From Flaveria trinervia (lineage: Eukaryota; Streptophyta; Magnoliopsida; Asterales; Asteraceae): DNA of 64,000 bases. The position numbers were made by a program, and so were the translations under genes. Of this stretch, positions 48,415 through 58,916 are shown in pieces. The stretch is from positions 120,390,930-120,454,929 of the forward strand of contig CM046444.1 in NCBI GenBank assembly GCA_025506515.1. Direction: 5' to 3'. The notes under the pieces were generated by a model. The model saw nothing but the letters and a program-made list of their open reading frames with translations. It was not told the DNA's origin and made no database searches. How positions within the stretch are numbered: the stretch's first letter is position 1; every line of letters begins with the position of its first letter.

Positions 48415-49560
48415 TCAAAAATACGTTGAAGACTCTTGTGATCGGTATAAATGGTACACTTGGTACCGTACAAGTAAGTCTCCATATCTGAGTGCGAACA
48501 CAACGGCTCCCAACTCTAAGTCGTGTGTCGTGTAGTTTTTCTCATGAACTTTTAGCTGACAGGAGGCATATGCGATGACCTTCTCGCGTTGCATTAACAC
48601 ACAACCAAGACCTTGGATGGATGCATCGCAATATACTACAAAATCATCTGTTCCCTCGGGTAGGGATAGTATCGGTGTCGTACAAAGCTTTTGTTTTAGG
48701 AACTGAAATGCTGACTCTTGCTTGTCACCCCAACTATACATTGTGCCTTTATGAGTTAATATTGTAAGTGGTTGAGCAATCTTCGAAAATCCTTCAATGA
48801 ATCTTCTATAGTACCCAGCCAACCCAAGAAACTGTCGTACCTCAGTTGGAGTCTTAGGCGTAGCCCAGTTCCTTATGGCTTCTATTTTTGCCGGGTCAAC
48901 ATGTATGCCCTTCTCATTGACCACATGGCCCAAGAATTGGACTTCCCGAATCCAGAAGTCACATTTCGAAAACTTGGCATACAGTTTCTCTTGTTTAAGT
49001 AATTCCAAAATCAATCGAAGATGTTCCTCATGCTCCTCTTTGTTCTTTGAATATATCAAGATATCATCGATAAAAACGATGACAAACTTGTCCAGGTAGG
49101 GTTTGCACACGCGGTTCATGAGATCCATGAACACCGCCGGTGCATTGGTCAACCCAAAAGGCATAACCAAAAACTCGTAGTGACCGTAACGAGTTATGAA
49201 TGCTGTCTTTGATATGTCCTCCTCTCGGACTCTCATTGTTGATATCCTGATCTCAAATCTATCTTGGAATAGAAGCTCGACCCTTGAAGTTGGTCAAACA
49301 AATCGTCGATACGGGGAAGAGGATAACAATTCTTAACCGTCACTTTGTGCAGTTCACGGTAATCAATACACATAAGAAAAGTCCCATCCTTTTTCTTGAC
49401 AAACAGGACTGGGGCTCCCCATGGTGATGAGTTGGGTCTGATAAATCCCTTATCTAAAAGTTCTTGTAGTTGAGTGGACAGTTCTTGCAGTTCTTTTGGA
49501 GCTGTCTGTATGCTGCTCTCGCAATAGGTGCGGCTCCAGGTGTCAAATCAATCTGGAACT
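48415..49560 (-). pseudogene. Reverse transcriptase and RNase H of gypsy-2
   Basis: 48415-49236 is open and carries MPFGLTNAPAVFMDLMN, catalytic FIDDILIYS, the FLGLAGYYRRFI connector and RNase H YCDASIQGLGCVLM. The RT start (RPNSSPWGAPVLFVKKKDGT) is at about 49370-49440 in another frame. RNase H is damaged after ELGAVVFAL. Overall it is about as well kept as the gypsy-1 copy. Confidence 0.8.
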
Positions 49561-49699
49561 CGACTTGATGATGCGGTGGAAGACCATGTAAGTATTCAGG
49601 GAAAACCTCCAGAAAGTCACGAACAATAGGGATATCTTCGATCTTCTTTTCTTCGATAGTCTTTTTGTGATCATAGCTAAAATAGCGGTATGGCCCTTA

Positions 49700-50090
49700 C
49701 GTAAGCATTTCTGGGCTTTCATGTACGATATGATGCCAGAGACTACACCACTTTTCTCGCCCTGAACATATATGATCTCACCACTAGGAAGTGGTACATG
49801 AACGACCTTTCACGACAGATAATCTCAGCTTGGTTCTTAGATAACCAGTCCATGCCGACGACCACGTCAAAGCTACCAAGTGTAACAGACATGAGGCCTA
49901 TATCTAAGTTATGTCCAGATAGTCCTAGTTTACATCCTTTGAGAATATGTGTTGCCTCAATCATTTTACCATCAGCTAGTTCTACGGTGTAACTAGGTTC
50001 TATTTCGGTAACGTTACATATAGAAGTTTGCTAAACTTGGCAAAGATAAAGCTCCTATCAACACTGGTATCAACTAATACAGAAGCAAAA
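49700..50090 (-). pseudogene. Aspartic protease region of gypsy-2
   Basis: 49743-49964 codes for the flap and VVGMDWLSKNQAEI segment. Upstream, near 50040-50085, the active-site motif reads DTSVDRSF, with Ser in place of the usual Gly after Asp-Thr. Such a change would be expected to inactivate the enzyme. Confidence 0.7.
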
Positions 50091-50099
50091 CAGTCGTTC

Positions 50100-50698
50100 A
50101 GAGGTAACGTATCGTAACTACGTTTTGATAATTCCTTGCCTCACTAGACCCAATCACGAAAGCTCGACCCTTAGCGTCATTTCCATAATTGTTGTTTCCA
50201 TTATTGCCCTTGTTCCCGTTCTTTAGTTGTGGGAAATCTTTCCTGTAATGACCCTCTTTGCCACATTCGAAACAACCCCTTGTCGTTTCGCCTTGTCGTT
50301 GTTGCTAAGATTGTTGTCTAGTCATCAATTCACCCTTGCAGTCTTTAGCAGCATGACCCATCCTTCCACACCTTTGGCAACGAAAACGATCACACTGGCC
50401 ATGATGGTTGGGTACTTGCCTGCATAGTTACTCGATCCCTGACCATTGTTGTTGGTGCTGTGATTATTATTTGTGTAGCTTCTAGAGGAATCAAACTTTC
50501 TGACTTGTTGTTATTGAGTGTTGTTCGAGTTTGAGGACTTGATGGTGGTACATCCCATTTTCGTTTACAGTCAGATGAACCAGATGTTGTGCCACGCTTA
50601 GGTAGAGTGCCTTGCGCCACTACTTGATTGGTGAGCTTATGAGCTAGCCGAATAGCTTGCTGAATAGTAACAGGATTAGCAGTTATGGCACTAGCTTA
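50100..50698 (-). pseudogene. C-terminal gag of gypsy-2 with zinc knuckles
   Basis: The minus-strand sequence codes for CQRCGRMGHAAKDC (about 50337-50381), a complete CCHC knuckle, and CFECGKEGHYRKDF (about 50235-50278), where the last Cys is Phe. The gag is cut at 50698 by a solo LTR and resumes beyond it. Confidence 0.7.
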
Positions 50699-53009
50699 TG
50701 TCACACCCCCGCTAAGAGCGGAAACACGGGGTTGCGACGAGACGGGAATCGTCATAACACATGGTAAGCGATAGAGGTGCAATAATAAAATGATGACAAG
50801 CGTGTCATGACGACACCCGACAACAAGGGGACTTGTGTCGTGTATAGTCAATGTTCACGACAACAAGCCATATGCATAACAGGATAAACGATTCACATAA
50901 TCACATAAAGATGAAATTGTAATGTAAATTCCATAACCCGGGAACAAGTTTCAAAAGATTGTAAGTTTACACGGTTCAACATTTTTCAAAGTAACTGTTT
51001 GTCAAACATGTTTAGTCCAAAAATGCATCCTAGGGTCTCCACTAAGGCAGCACACCTAGAACCTCAGCTAGCTTGATCACCTGAAAAGATATGCTCAAAA
51101 TGGTCAACAAATTGTTGGTGAGCTCGCAGGTTTAAGTAATAAAAATGTAAGTGATGCTGTATAAAGTAAATGATATGGAATACCGTGAATACAGTTATAT
51201 ACACAAGTAAAATCACATGACATGAGCTTTGCAACCAAACTAGCGACGTACACAAAGAAATTGTCGGCGTATATTCACTCAAGACCCGTACCTGGCTATT
51301 GTTGGTACTAACTAGTATACCAACACGAGGGTGGGGGTGTCAACCCAGTAGTACTACCATACCTAACCGTCGGTTCCCACACTGGAATTAAATAGTTGCA
51401 AAGATAGAACCACACAGCAGACCCAAGCATGTATCAGATAAGTACTTGTAACACAGTATCACGTTGATTCCTTGTATGAAAATTGTATGTATGTTGTACA
51501 GCATAGAAAACGGGCGAGCATACTTTTCCCCCATGTTTGTAAATGTTTGTAAAATAGTATAAGCATAAAAAGGGGCCACGAAACTCACATGTTAAGTGGT
51601 AAGTATGAAAGTCGAGATTTCCAACAGTTGAATGCAATGATCGGTCAAACACCTATTGACAGTTATTGTCAAACATTAATGACATGTGTAAAGCGTATAG
51701 TAATGTTTGGTCGTTTCGGGTTGTATCGGTTCGGTCATGGGTAGCACACACACAAGAGGACACACGCATCATCAGACACACGACGGGACCAGACGCTCGA
51801 ACCACGTTCCATTCGTACGAATCAACCTTCAATCGTGCGAATTAGCTACTTTCGTGCGATTGAACCTTCATTCGTGCGATTGGACTCAGTCGCACCACAC
51901 AACACACCCATTCGCACGACCCAACCTCCATGCGCACGAATCAACCCTCAATCGTACGAATTAGCTACTTTCGTGCGATTGAACCTTCATTCGTGCGATT
52001 GGAATCCAGTCGTGCGAAACACGCACAATCACATACACTCAGTCGGTCACCTGACTCAATCGCACACAATCATCCACACGCATGACTCAATCGCATACAG
52101 ACACCCTGTCGCACGACTCAGTCGCACGACATGCCTAGTCGCACAACTCAGTCGCACGATTGACTTAGACGCATGATTCAGTCGCACGACCCACTCAGAC
52201 GCACGGCTCAATCGCATGACAGACCCAGTCGCCCGAACTGCAGAATCGCGACTGTGGTCGGGCTGAGCAGCCCCCGAGCTGCTCTAACGCGGGTTTTATA
52301 TCACGAGGACTTCCAGAAACACTCCACTAACATACACAAACATGAAACACAAGTAGAAAGACCTCACGCGCACCCACTCGACCTCATGTGCTCGGATGAA
52401 CCCGAGCACCCGAAACCCTAGAAATCGCAGCAGTAAAACCGAACCAAAAACGGGTTGAACAAGGTTGTCTACCTGCTAGGAACGCGTACACACGATGATA
52501 CCCAAGATTTGGTAGTGAAAACGCGACAATCGTGTCGATTTTTGGTGCTAGATCGAGAGAAAAAGTGGAGAAAAGGTTGAAGGTGAAGAAGATGAAGATG
52601 AGGATGGATGGCTAGAAATGGGGCTTATATACCCAGCCCAAGTTTGCAAAATTACAAGTTTAGTCCCTGCACTTAACCCTCAAGTTTCCCAAAAATTGTT
52701 TCGTTTGATTACGATCTTAAAATGTTCGTTATATTACGGTTAAAAGCGTATTTATTGGCATTTGATAGCCTAAAATGGTTTTATTAGTGACAATGGTCGA
52801 AATTAAAAATGATATATTTGGTGGTAATGGTGATGAAATTTATAAAAGTTTTATGCTTAACACACGTTCTCGAAGGAAGTACAGGCACAAGGGAAAAATA
52901 AGCAGACATGACTCCGTAAAGCAGGAGTTCATGAAGAAAAGGAAGATTAATTAAAATATTTCCATGTTATTTATGTCGTTCGACGGACCTTAAGGTGAAG
53001 GATGTCACA
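50699..53009. repeat. Solo LTR inserted in gypsy-2 gag
   Basis: TGTCACACCCCCGC...GGATGTCACA, 2311 bp, with TG...CA ends and an exact 5-bp target duplication GCTTA (50694-50698 and 53010-53014). No internal region or primer-binding site is present, as after LTR-LTR recombination. The middle (about 51790-52240) is a GC-richer array of TCGTGCGATTGAACCTTCAT-type units. ORFs across that array are by-products of the repeat. Confidence 0.9.
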
Positions 53010-53825
53010 GCTTAAATCTAAGGAGCTAAACCATCAATATACTTCTCTATCCTCTTCTTCTTGTTATGCAACAAGAGCTTCGACCTGTGCCTCTAGTTCC
53101 GCAATCCTCACTGCTGCTTGAATACACTATTGCTCAGATTCCACGGCTCTAGCCTCTAAAGTGTTAACACAGGCCACCAGTTGTTTGAATTCCTTAACGA
53201 GTCTATTCTGGCACTTGTCAGTGAATTCAAGGCTTTCTTTCTCAAGCTCTAATCGTCTATGTGTCCGAACCTGATCCTCTGACAGGTTTCTAATCTTTCC
53301 GGTTGTCTGACGCATATTGTGTATCTCACGTTTCATCGTAGCTACAAAGGCGGCGAATGACTATTCAGGAGGGTGAGGAATATATGGTAGGATTGGAGTA
53401 GAAGTAGGTGTGAAGGGGGTAGGAGGGTAGGGTACATTCTCCTCCCTAATCCATCGGGAATCAATCCTGGTAACCAGTCCTAATCGTGGGTGTTAGGTGA
53501 GTCGTGGGCATTTAAGGGTTTCTCGTGCCCTGTAGTGGCAACGGTAGGCTCAAATCAGCGTCTCTTGGACTCCGGGGGTGAAGAAACAGGTGTAGATGCC
53601 GAAGGCAGACGAGCGAAATCCTATGTTTCTCTGTTAGCCGAAAATGATACAAGTGACATGGATGGTGTCAGCGATGATGATATGGTTATTCTGTAATGTA
53701 ACGCGAGTATGCCATTAAATGTTCGTACAAAGTTCATAAGCAAGTAAGAGTGTCTATGCAATGCTAGTGTTGTGTCCAAGGCTATAGTCTAGATGCAAAT
53801 GCAATCCTAGTTCTCTATAACCAAT
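53010..53825 (-). pseudogene. N-terminal gag and leader of gypsy-2
   Basis: The minus-strand piece 53127-53336 codes for a charged heptad-like segment (ELEKESLEF, NRLVKEFKQL), consistent with a coiled-coil gag N-terminus. The rest up to the primer-binding site is leader and broken coding DNA. A plus-strand ORF at 53490-53696 lies in the same stretch and has no recognisable domain. Confidence 0.5.
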
Positions 53826-53838
53826 GGCTCTGATACCA
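53826..53838 (-). other. Primer-binding site of gypsy-2
   Basis: GGCTCTGATACCA on the plus strand, complementary in the reading direction to initiator tRNA-Met, three bases from the LTR start at 53842. It confirms minus orientation. Confidence 0.85.
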
Positions 53839-53841
53839 ATC

Positions 53842-55461
53842 TGTCACACCCTCAAATTCCACGTGCGGGGTATTATCGTGAGGCGTGTGACAAATAAGGA
53901 TCTTAGACACGGTCATATCAAACGACACTATATGAACTTAAAAAAAACATTTAAACTCTAAATCAGAGTAAACATAAACGAGATAAACATCAGTGCGGAA
54001 GCGTAAAGACGAATGTAAACCAATACTAAAAGTTCCCAAAGTACTATGCCAAAACAAAATGTTCAAAGCAAAATAAATGAGTTTGATGATGCATGTCCTG
54101 AGTGCGTTCATCAATTGTGCAACATGAGCTTAAGCGTTCCTGTGACCTGAGAAAACATGCTAAAGTGTGTCAACATAAAGTTGGTGAGTTCACAGGTTTA
54201 ATAACAGATAAAAATGTTTGTAACTGTTTGAATGGTAAAGTAATTAAAGCATATCGATAGGTAGCTAGCCTATAACGAGTTACTTAGCGTTTCAAACCGA
54301 AGCTGACTGTTTGTATGTTTGTTGCCTTCCCGTCACGTCTAACCCAGACAGTGACAAATGTTAGGTCAATAACGCACCTGTTTGACCTCCAATCAAGCTA
54401 GCGCGACTAGCTCGGGCAGGGTTTGTCAAAACCAGTAGTACTACTCAGAGTTACCTCGCTACACATTACTAACGGTTCGAGAATGTAAGGACTTTTAAGT
54501 ACGTTTGCACTAACGTAACAGGCGATAAACAATAATACTAGAAACCATTTATAAATAAAGTTTGCATGTTTCTCCCCCAAAAAGGAAAGAAATGTAAAAC
54601 AGGGGTCGTGAAGACTCACCTCGAATGCGTTGTAACAAATAAGTGTAAGCATAAGGATCGGGTTCCAATTAACCTGGTTTCATTTAATATTTAATTGAGA
54701 TTAAATATTAGTAATGGAATTAATTATTTGGAATAGAATGATATGGTTCACGATCACGGTTCGGTTACGGTGTCGGCTAATCAACATGACTCTCCATACA
54801 CAAGCAAACGCAAGCATACACAAACTCACACTAGCATATAAAACTCAATTATTCATACGCCCACTGGACCATACATGAAGGTATTGTTTATATATCTTTA
54901 ATTATAAAAGTTTTTATAATAAAACTCATATGTCATACATTTATTATAACTTCTCTAAACACAAACCTATACACTATTTTAAGATGAAACCACTTGGAGG
55001 TGCTCCAAGACTCATGGAGTTACTTCCCAAGTCATTAACTTTAACCATAACTTTATCAAAATATAAATCATGTATCAAAACACTTGACCCTTTGTTTGTT
55101 GTCAAAAAGAACAGTTTGACCTACCTTTACTAAAAAGACAATAACTTTAGTTTTACAGGTCCAATTTAATTGTGGTTGGCCTTTCTGGAAACTAGATCAA
55201 AAATACATAATTTGGACCCAAGAAACGCAATGATTAAGGTTGTTATCATCAAATTATAACATGCACAAGTTGGCTAACAGAATCTGCCAAAACACACACA
55301 CATAATATACATGCATTCATACACCCAAGTATACACATATTCAAGCATTCATATTAACACAACCATATATAAAATATATGCATCCATCATTGTATACATT
55401 GCAGAACCCAAAACAAAACGCACACATTCACCTATACATAAATATATTCGCAGCTTACATG

Positions 55462-55524
<63 letters not shown>

Positions 55525-56102
55525 GCATCACACATGATTATATATACATACGTACACCACACGTTAGAACACACACACACCCACAGCAGGAAACTATATA
55601 TATACATACGTACACCCTCCCCCAACTGAACCCATAGTCGCGTACAAGAACCGAGAGCGGATCGCACCATTGCGTATCGTGAAGAAAAGAACATAACAAG
55701 AAGAAGACCTACCACACCGGTTGCAACGATCAAGGCTCACGGTTGGCGGAGACTTGCGATTGTCGAAGGAGTACGTGTAGGGAGGAAATAGGTGATGATT
55801 TCGCTGTGGTTGTGGCTCACGGTTTCGAAAACGGCAGGTGAAAGTAGGGTTACGGGTGTTGAAGATGATTGATGAGTTTGGGTTGGTTATTTAAAGATAA
55901 CTTAACCTTGTGAATTAACATAATGGTCCCTCTAGTTTATGTAGTTTGCACTTTAAAGTTAATTTTGTTTATTAGTTTGTAGTTAAGTAGAAAAATACTA
56001 ATAACAACTATTATTCTTTTATAATAATAAAATTGATTAACTATAATAACGTAGAGATGTTAGATGATAAAAACATGTTAACCCGAAGACTCGGTTATCA
56101 CA
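53842..56102 (-). repeat. 5' LTR of gypsy-2
   Basis: 2261 bp, TGTCACACCCTC...GGTTATCACA. 54072-56102 is nearly identical to 23382-25408. It includes CA and TA microsatellites at 55300-55520 that create low-complexity ORFs on both strands. Confidence 0.85.
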
Positions 56103-56506
56103 TCATCCCTTTGTTGAAAAAATTTTCGTCGAAAATTAGAATGATAAGTTCAGTCAATGCATGAGATTCAACGATTTGTAACGTGTAAGACTTTGTAAGG
56201 TTTTGGTAGATCTTTGAACAGTTGTGGATATTCTTCTTCATTTGATCCTCGCGTTCTCAAGTAAACTCTGGTCCACGCTTTGAGTTCCAATGGACTTTAA
56301 CGATAGGAAACGACTATGCTTAATGGTCCCTCTAGTTTATGTAGTTTGCACTTTAAAGTTAATTTTGTTTAATTAGTTTGTAGTTAAGTAGTAAAATACT
56401 AATAACAACTATTATTCTTTTATAATAATAAAATTGATTAACTATAAAATACGTAGAGATGTTAGATGATAAAAACGATGTTAACCCGAAGACTCGGGTT
56501 GTCACA
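56103..56506 (-). mobile_element. Chimeric remnant: gypsy-2 internal 3' end joined to an LTR fragment
   Basis: 56103-56320 copies the internal sequence next to the left LTR (25409-25448 plus 46760-46945, including part of the chromodomain). At about 56321 it switches to a second copy of the LTR end (equivalent to 55921-56102), finishing GGGTTGTCACA. This is the order expected of a tandem LTR-internal-LTR-internal-LTR array after a large deletion, with TAATGG or shorter homology at the joint. Confidence 0.75.
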
Positions 56507-56569
56507 CACCTGAGTAATAATCGTGAACTATGTTAGGCCACACCCACCATACTAAGGCGAGCCAGTTGC

Positions 56570-57130
56570 AAACGATCGTCATCTAAGGTGTGGTTCAGAT
56601 CAAAATATAGATTAGCCTTCTAGATCCATCCTTGAGGATCGAAACCCGAAAATTCTGAGAGTTTGACCTTTTTTTTACAGTCCAAGGAAGAGATTGAAGA
56701 ATCTTTGTTGTCAGGAGGTTCGGATTGGAACGAGTACCTGAAAACTGAAGACCCTCACCGGAGATTCCTGAACCCGATGAATCAGAGACTACTTTCTTCT
56801 CTTGTTTTGCCATCCAAGTTAAGACCACCTTGCGACTGCTTCAGTGCGGTCTCCTTCCAGTGAGTGTAAGGACGTACGAATACCAGCAACATCCACTTGA
56901 AGTTGTTTAATCTGAGCATCTTGAGCGTCCAAACGAGAATTAGTGCGAGTTTCCAACGTTGAATAAGATGAGTAACAGAACAATGGAGCGGCAGGTCGAC
57001 GTGCAGGTCGGACCAATGATGGAAATTGAAATCAAAGAGAGTAAAATTAACTGTAATTGAGGATGACAATGGAATAATCAGATAGAAATATGAATTGTAT
57101 TGCAGAATAGAAGATGATAACAAAATGAAG
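56570..57130 (-). pseudogene. Remnant gag of another Ty3/gypsy element
   Basis: Minus-strand reading gives a coiled segment (RLDAQDAQIKQLQVDVAGIR at 56819-57016) and, nearer 56590-56680, VKLSEFSGFDPQGWI followed by a stop and KANLYFDLN. That is the recognisable start of the retrotransposon gag domain. Frames shift at least twice. No LTR was found beside it, and it differs from gypsy-1 and gypsy-2 gag. Confidence 0.6.
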
Positions 57131-57430
57131 GAGATGATGATAACAAAATTTAGTCACCGCCACAAAAGTGGTCCAGGGCTATGCCCTTTTCAATACTATT
57201 GCAAAGAGCCAACAAATCCACTAATTCTCCTCCCCTTTTCTTAGGATTTAATAATACTTATTTATATAATATAAAAGTTGCACTAAACACCCTTCTAGAA
57301 TAGACAACTGACATTAAACTATAAAATAAAATATTATTCCTATCAGGATTTGGTCGCGAAGGGGAGGAATCGCGGTGGGGCGGTGCTCGCGCAGGGGAGG
57401 CGCTTGGCGGTGGATCTTCCGGCTGCGTAA

Positions 57431-57547
57431 GGAGGGTGGGTGGGGTGGTTCGGCCGGCTACGCAAAGGGGGTGGGTGGGTGGGGTGGATCAGTCGGCTGC
57501 GCAAAGGGGGTGGGTGGGTGGGGTGGATCAGTCCGCTGCGCAATGGG
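57431..57547. repeat. 39-bp G-rich minisatellite with G-quadruplex motifs
   Basis: Units of 39 bp at 57442-57480 and 57481-57519, with partial units on both sides, each pairing a GGATCAGTCGGCTGCGCAAA segment with GGGGGTGGGTGGGT. The runs at 57467-57484 and 57506-57523 have four G-tracts joined by single T loops. Predicted ORFs here are repeat-encoded Gly/Trp or Pro/His strings, not proteins. Confidence 0.9.
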
Positions 57548-57941
57548 TCAGCATGTATTTTTTTCAGGTTCGGGTCAGCTGCAAAGAACTCGATCAACAG
57601 CTACCATTTGCATATCAAACGGACAGTCAGCCGGTCAGCCGAAATCAAACATACCCTATGATATAAATCAAAGTCATAAGTTAGATGTTCATAAAAGGTG
57701 AGCATCAAAACCACTTATAGCGACCATTAGTAGTTTTGATGCACCATTGTTCCGTTGCAATATTTTTTTTCAGAACCACAACGTCGCCCCGTGACTCTGC
57801 GACAATGCTTTCTTTCTGATGAATTGTTTGTAAGATTTCACGTATTATCATCGTAATCACTAATCAGGGTTGCATATAATCATATTAAATACAATACTTT
57901 TCTAGGATACATAACAAAATTTATATGAAAATAATAATTAA

Positions 57942-58400
57942 CTAGGTTTTTACCCGTCGCGTGCTTCGGCAGCGTGCACAACATGATAAAGCATAGACTA
58001 CGATCGGTTGAATTGTTTCCAACTAAGTTTACATCGAAACGTAGAGTAACTTGAATTATACCATTGAATAAAAACATGTTATATTTTACCTGACTCTTTT
58101 CCAAACAAATTTATGTCGTACGTAGACCAAACAAATTTATGTCGAAGTGTAAACTAACTCAACGTACATTATAAGCATGTGCATCGACGTCGTATGCGAT
58201 GTGATAAAGTATATATTACAAAAAGGTTTGACTTGTTACTGAATTAAATTTACGTCAAAACGTAGTTTATATCGTCGAATGAAACGTATCACATTTGACC
58301 AAACTTGTTTCAGAATTAAATTTATGTTGAAATAAATTTATACTGTTAAAATGAAACGTATTATATTTGAGCCGATGTGTTTTTTCAAACAATAAACATG
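57942..58400 (-). mobile_element. Helitron-like element, 3' end at 57942, with internal short repeats
   Basis: On the minus strand the sequence ends GACGGGTAAAAACCTAG followed by T, after a GC-rich segment GCTGCCGAAGCACGCG that can fold. CTAG with a 3' T and a nearby hairpin is the Helitron 3' signature. Inside, AAATTTATGTCGAAACGTAG-like words recur near 58027, 58108, 58132, 58246 and 58317. The 5' end was not located. Confidence 0.55.
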
Positions 58401-58559
58401 TACAATAAAGAAAAAATAATTTGGGCTCCCTGAAAAACAGAAGCATGACTAGAAGGCTAGAACACAAGGTCTAAGAAAAACTCAACCACTAAACCAATTA
58501 CAACTTTGTTTATTATACTTCACTTTTTAATTGTTATATGATGCTAAGTAATTGAAAAA

Positions 58560-58916
58560 ATAGTAAAATTTTCATCGACCTTTGCTATATTTTTCTTTCA
58601 TTTTCCCTACATATTTACCTTTTTCCTGCTTTTTATAAACAACATTTAACAAAAATATCTCATGTATATATTACATCTATTTCCTTGTAATTAAAAGTCA
58701 CACATAAGATGGGACATATTACAATTATTATTGAAAGCGACAAAAATAAAGTTGTTTGTAGCGTTGTATAATTCAAATAGCAAAGTCTTCGTCTTCGTCT
58801 TCGCGGCCTGCATTTATTTTCCAACTCCTTTAATCATTCTCAATTCTTTGGATATTTGTGATTTTAGTACTTCAATCTATGCATAATTCTTAAAAATACT
58901 TATAGATCTAAGCAAG
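58560..58916 (+). promoter_or_regulatory. Promoter region of gene C, conserved with gene B
   Basis: Colinear with 8220-8450 plus 8740-8891 upstream of gene B, without the roughly 290-bp insertion found there. Shared words include ACACATAAGATGGGACAT, AGTTGTTTGTAG and TCTATGCATAATTCTTAAAA. No clear TATA box. A CTTCGTCTTCGTCTTCG triplet run lies at about 58788-58804. Confidence 0.5.

Larger units (their letters stand above)
23382..56506 (-). mobile_element. Gypsy-2: minus-strand Ty3/gypsy chromovirus, host of the TE nest
   Basis: A minus-strand element read from its 5' LTR at 53842-56102, through the primer-binding site (complement of TGGTATCAGAGCC at 53826-53838), gag, protease, RT-RNase H, integrase and chromodomain, to a truncated 3' LTR at 23382-25408. 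It is interrupted by gypsy-1 (25449-46759) and by a solo LTR in gag (50699-53009). The left LTR lacks its first 230 bases or so, and the right side carries an extra internal/LTR fragment (56103-56506). A C-terminal chromodomain places it among the chromoviruses, probably the Tekay/Del branch. All coding parts are broken, so it would be non-autonomous. Confidence 0.8.

Noticed and set aside
51790..52240. CRISPR-like array
   Set aside because: Repeats are contiguous and diverged, without unique spacers, and the genome is eukaryotic.
51707..52421. ORFs in the solo LTR (His/Thr/Arg-rich)
   Set aside because: They follow from the CGTGCGATT array and overlap in several frames without domain similarity.
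53490..53696. Plus-strand acidic-tailed ORF near the gypsy-2 leader
   Set aside because: Antisense to the element leader/gag start, no domain; not supported as a gene.
57343..57701. Gly/Trp-rich and Pro/His-rich ORFs in the G-rich minisatellite
   Set aside because: All frames are open because the repeat unit is 39 bp, a multiple of three.
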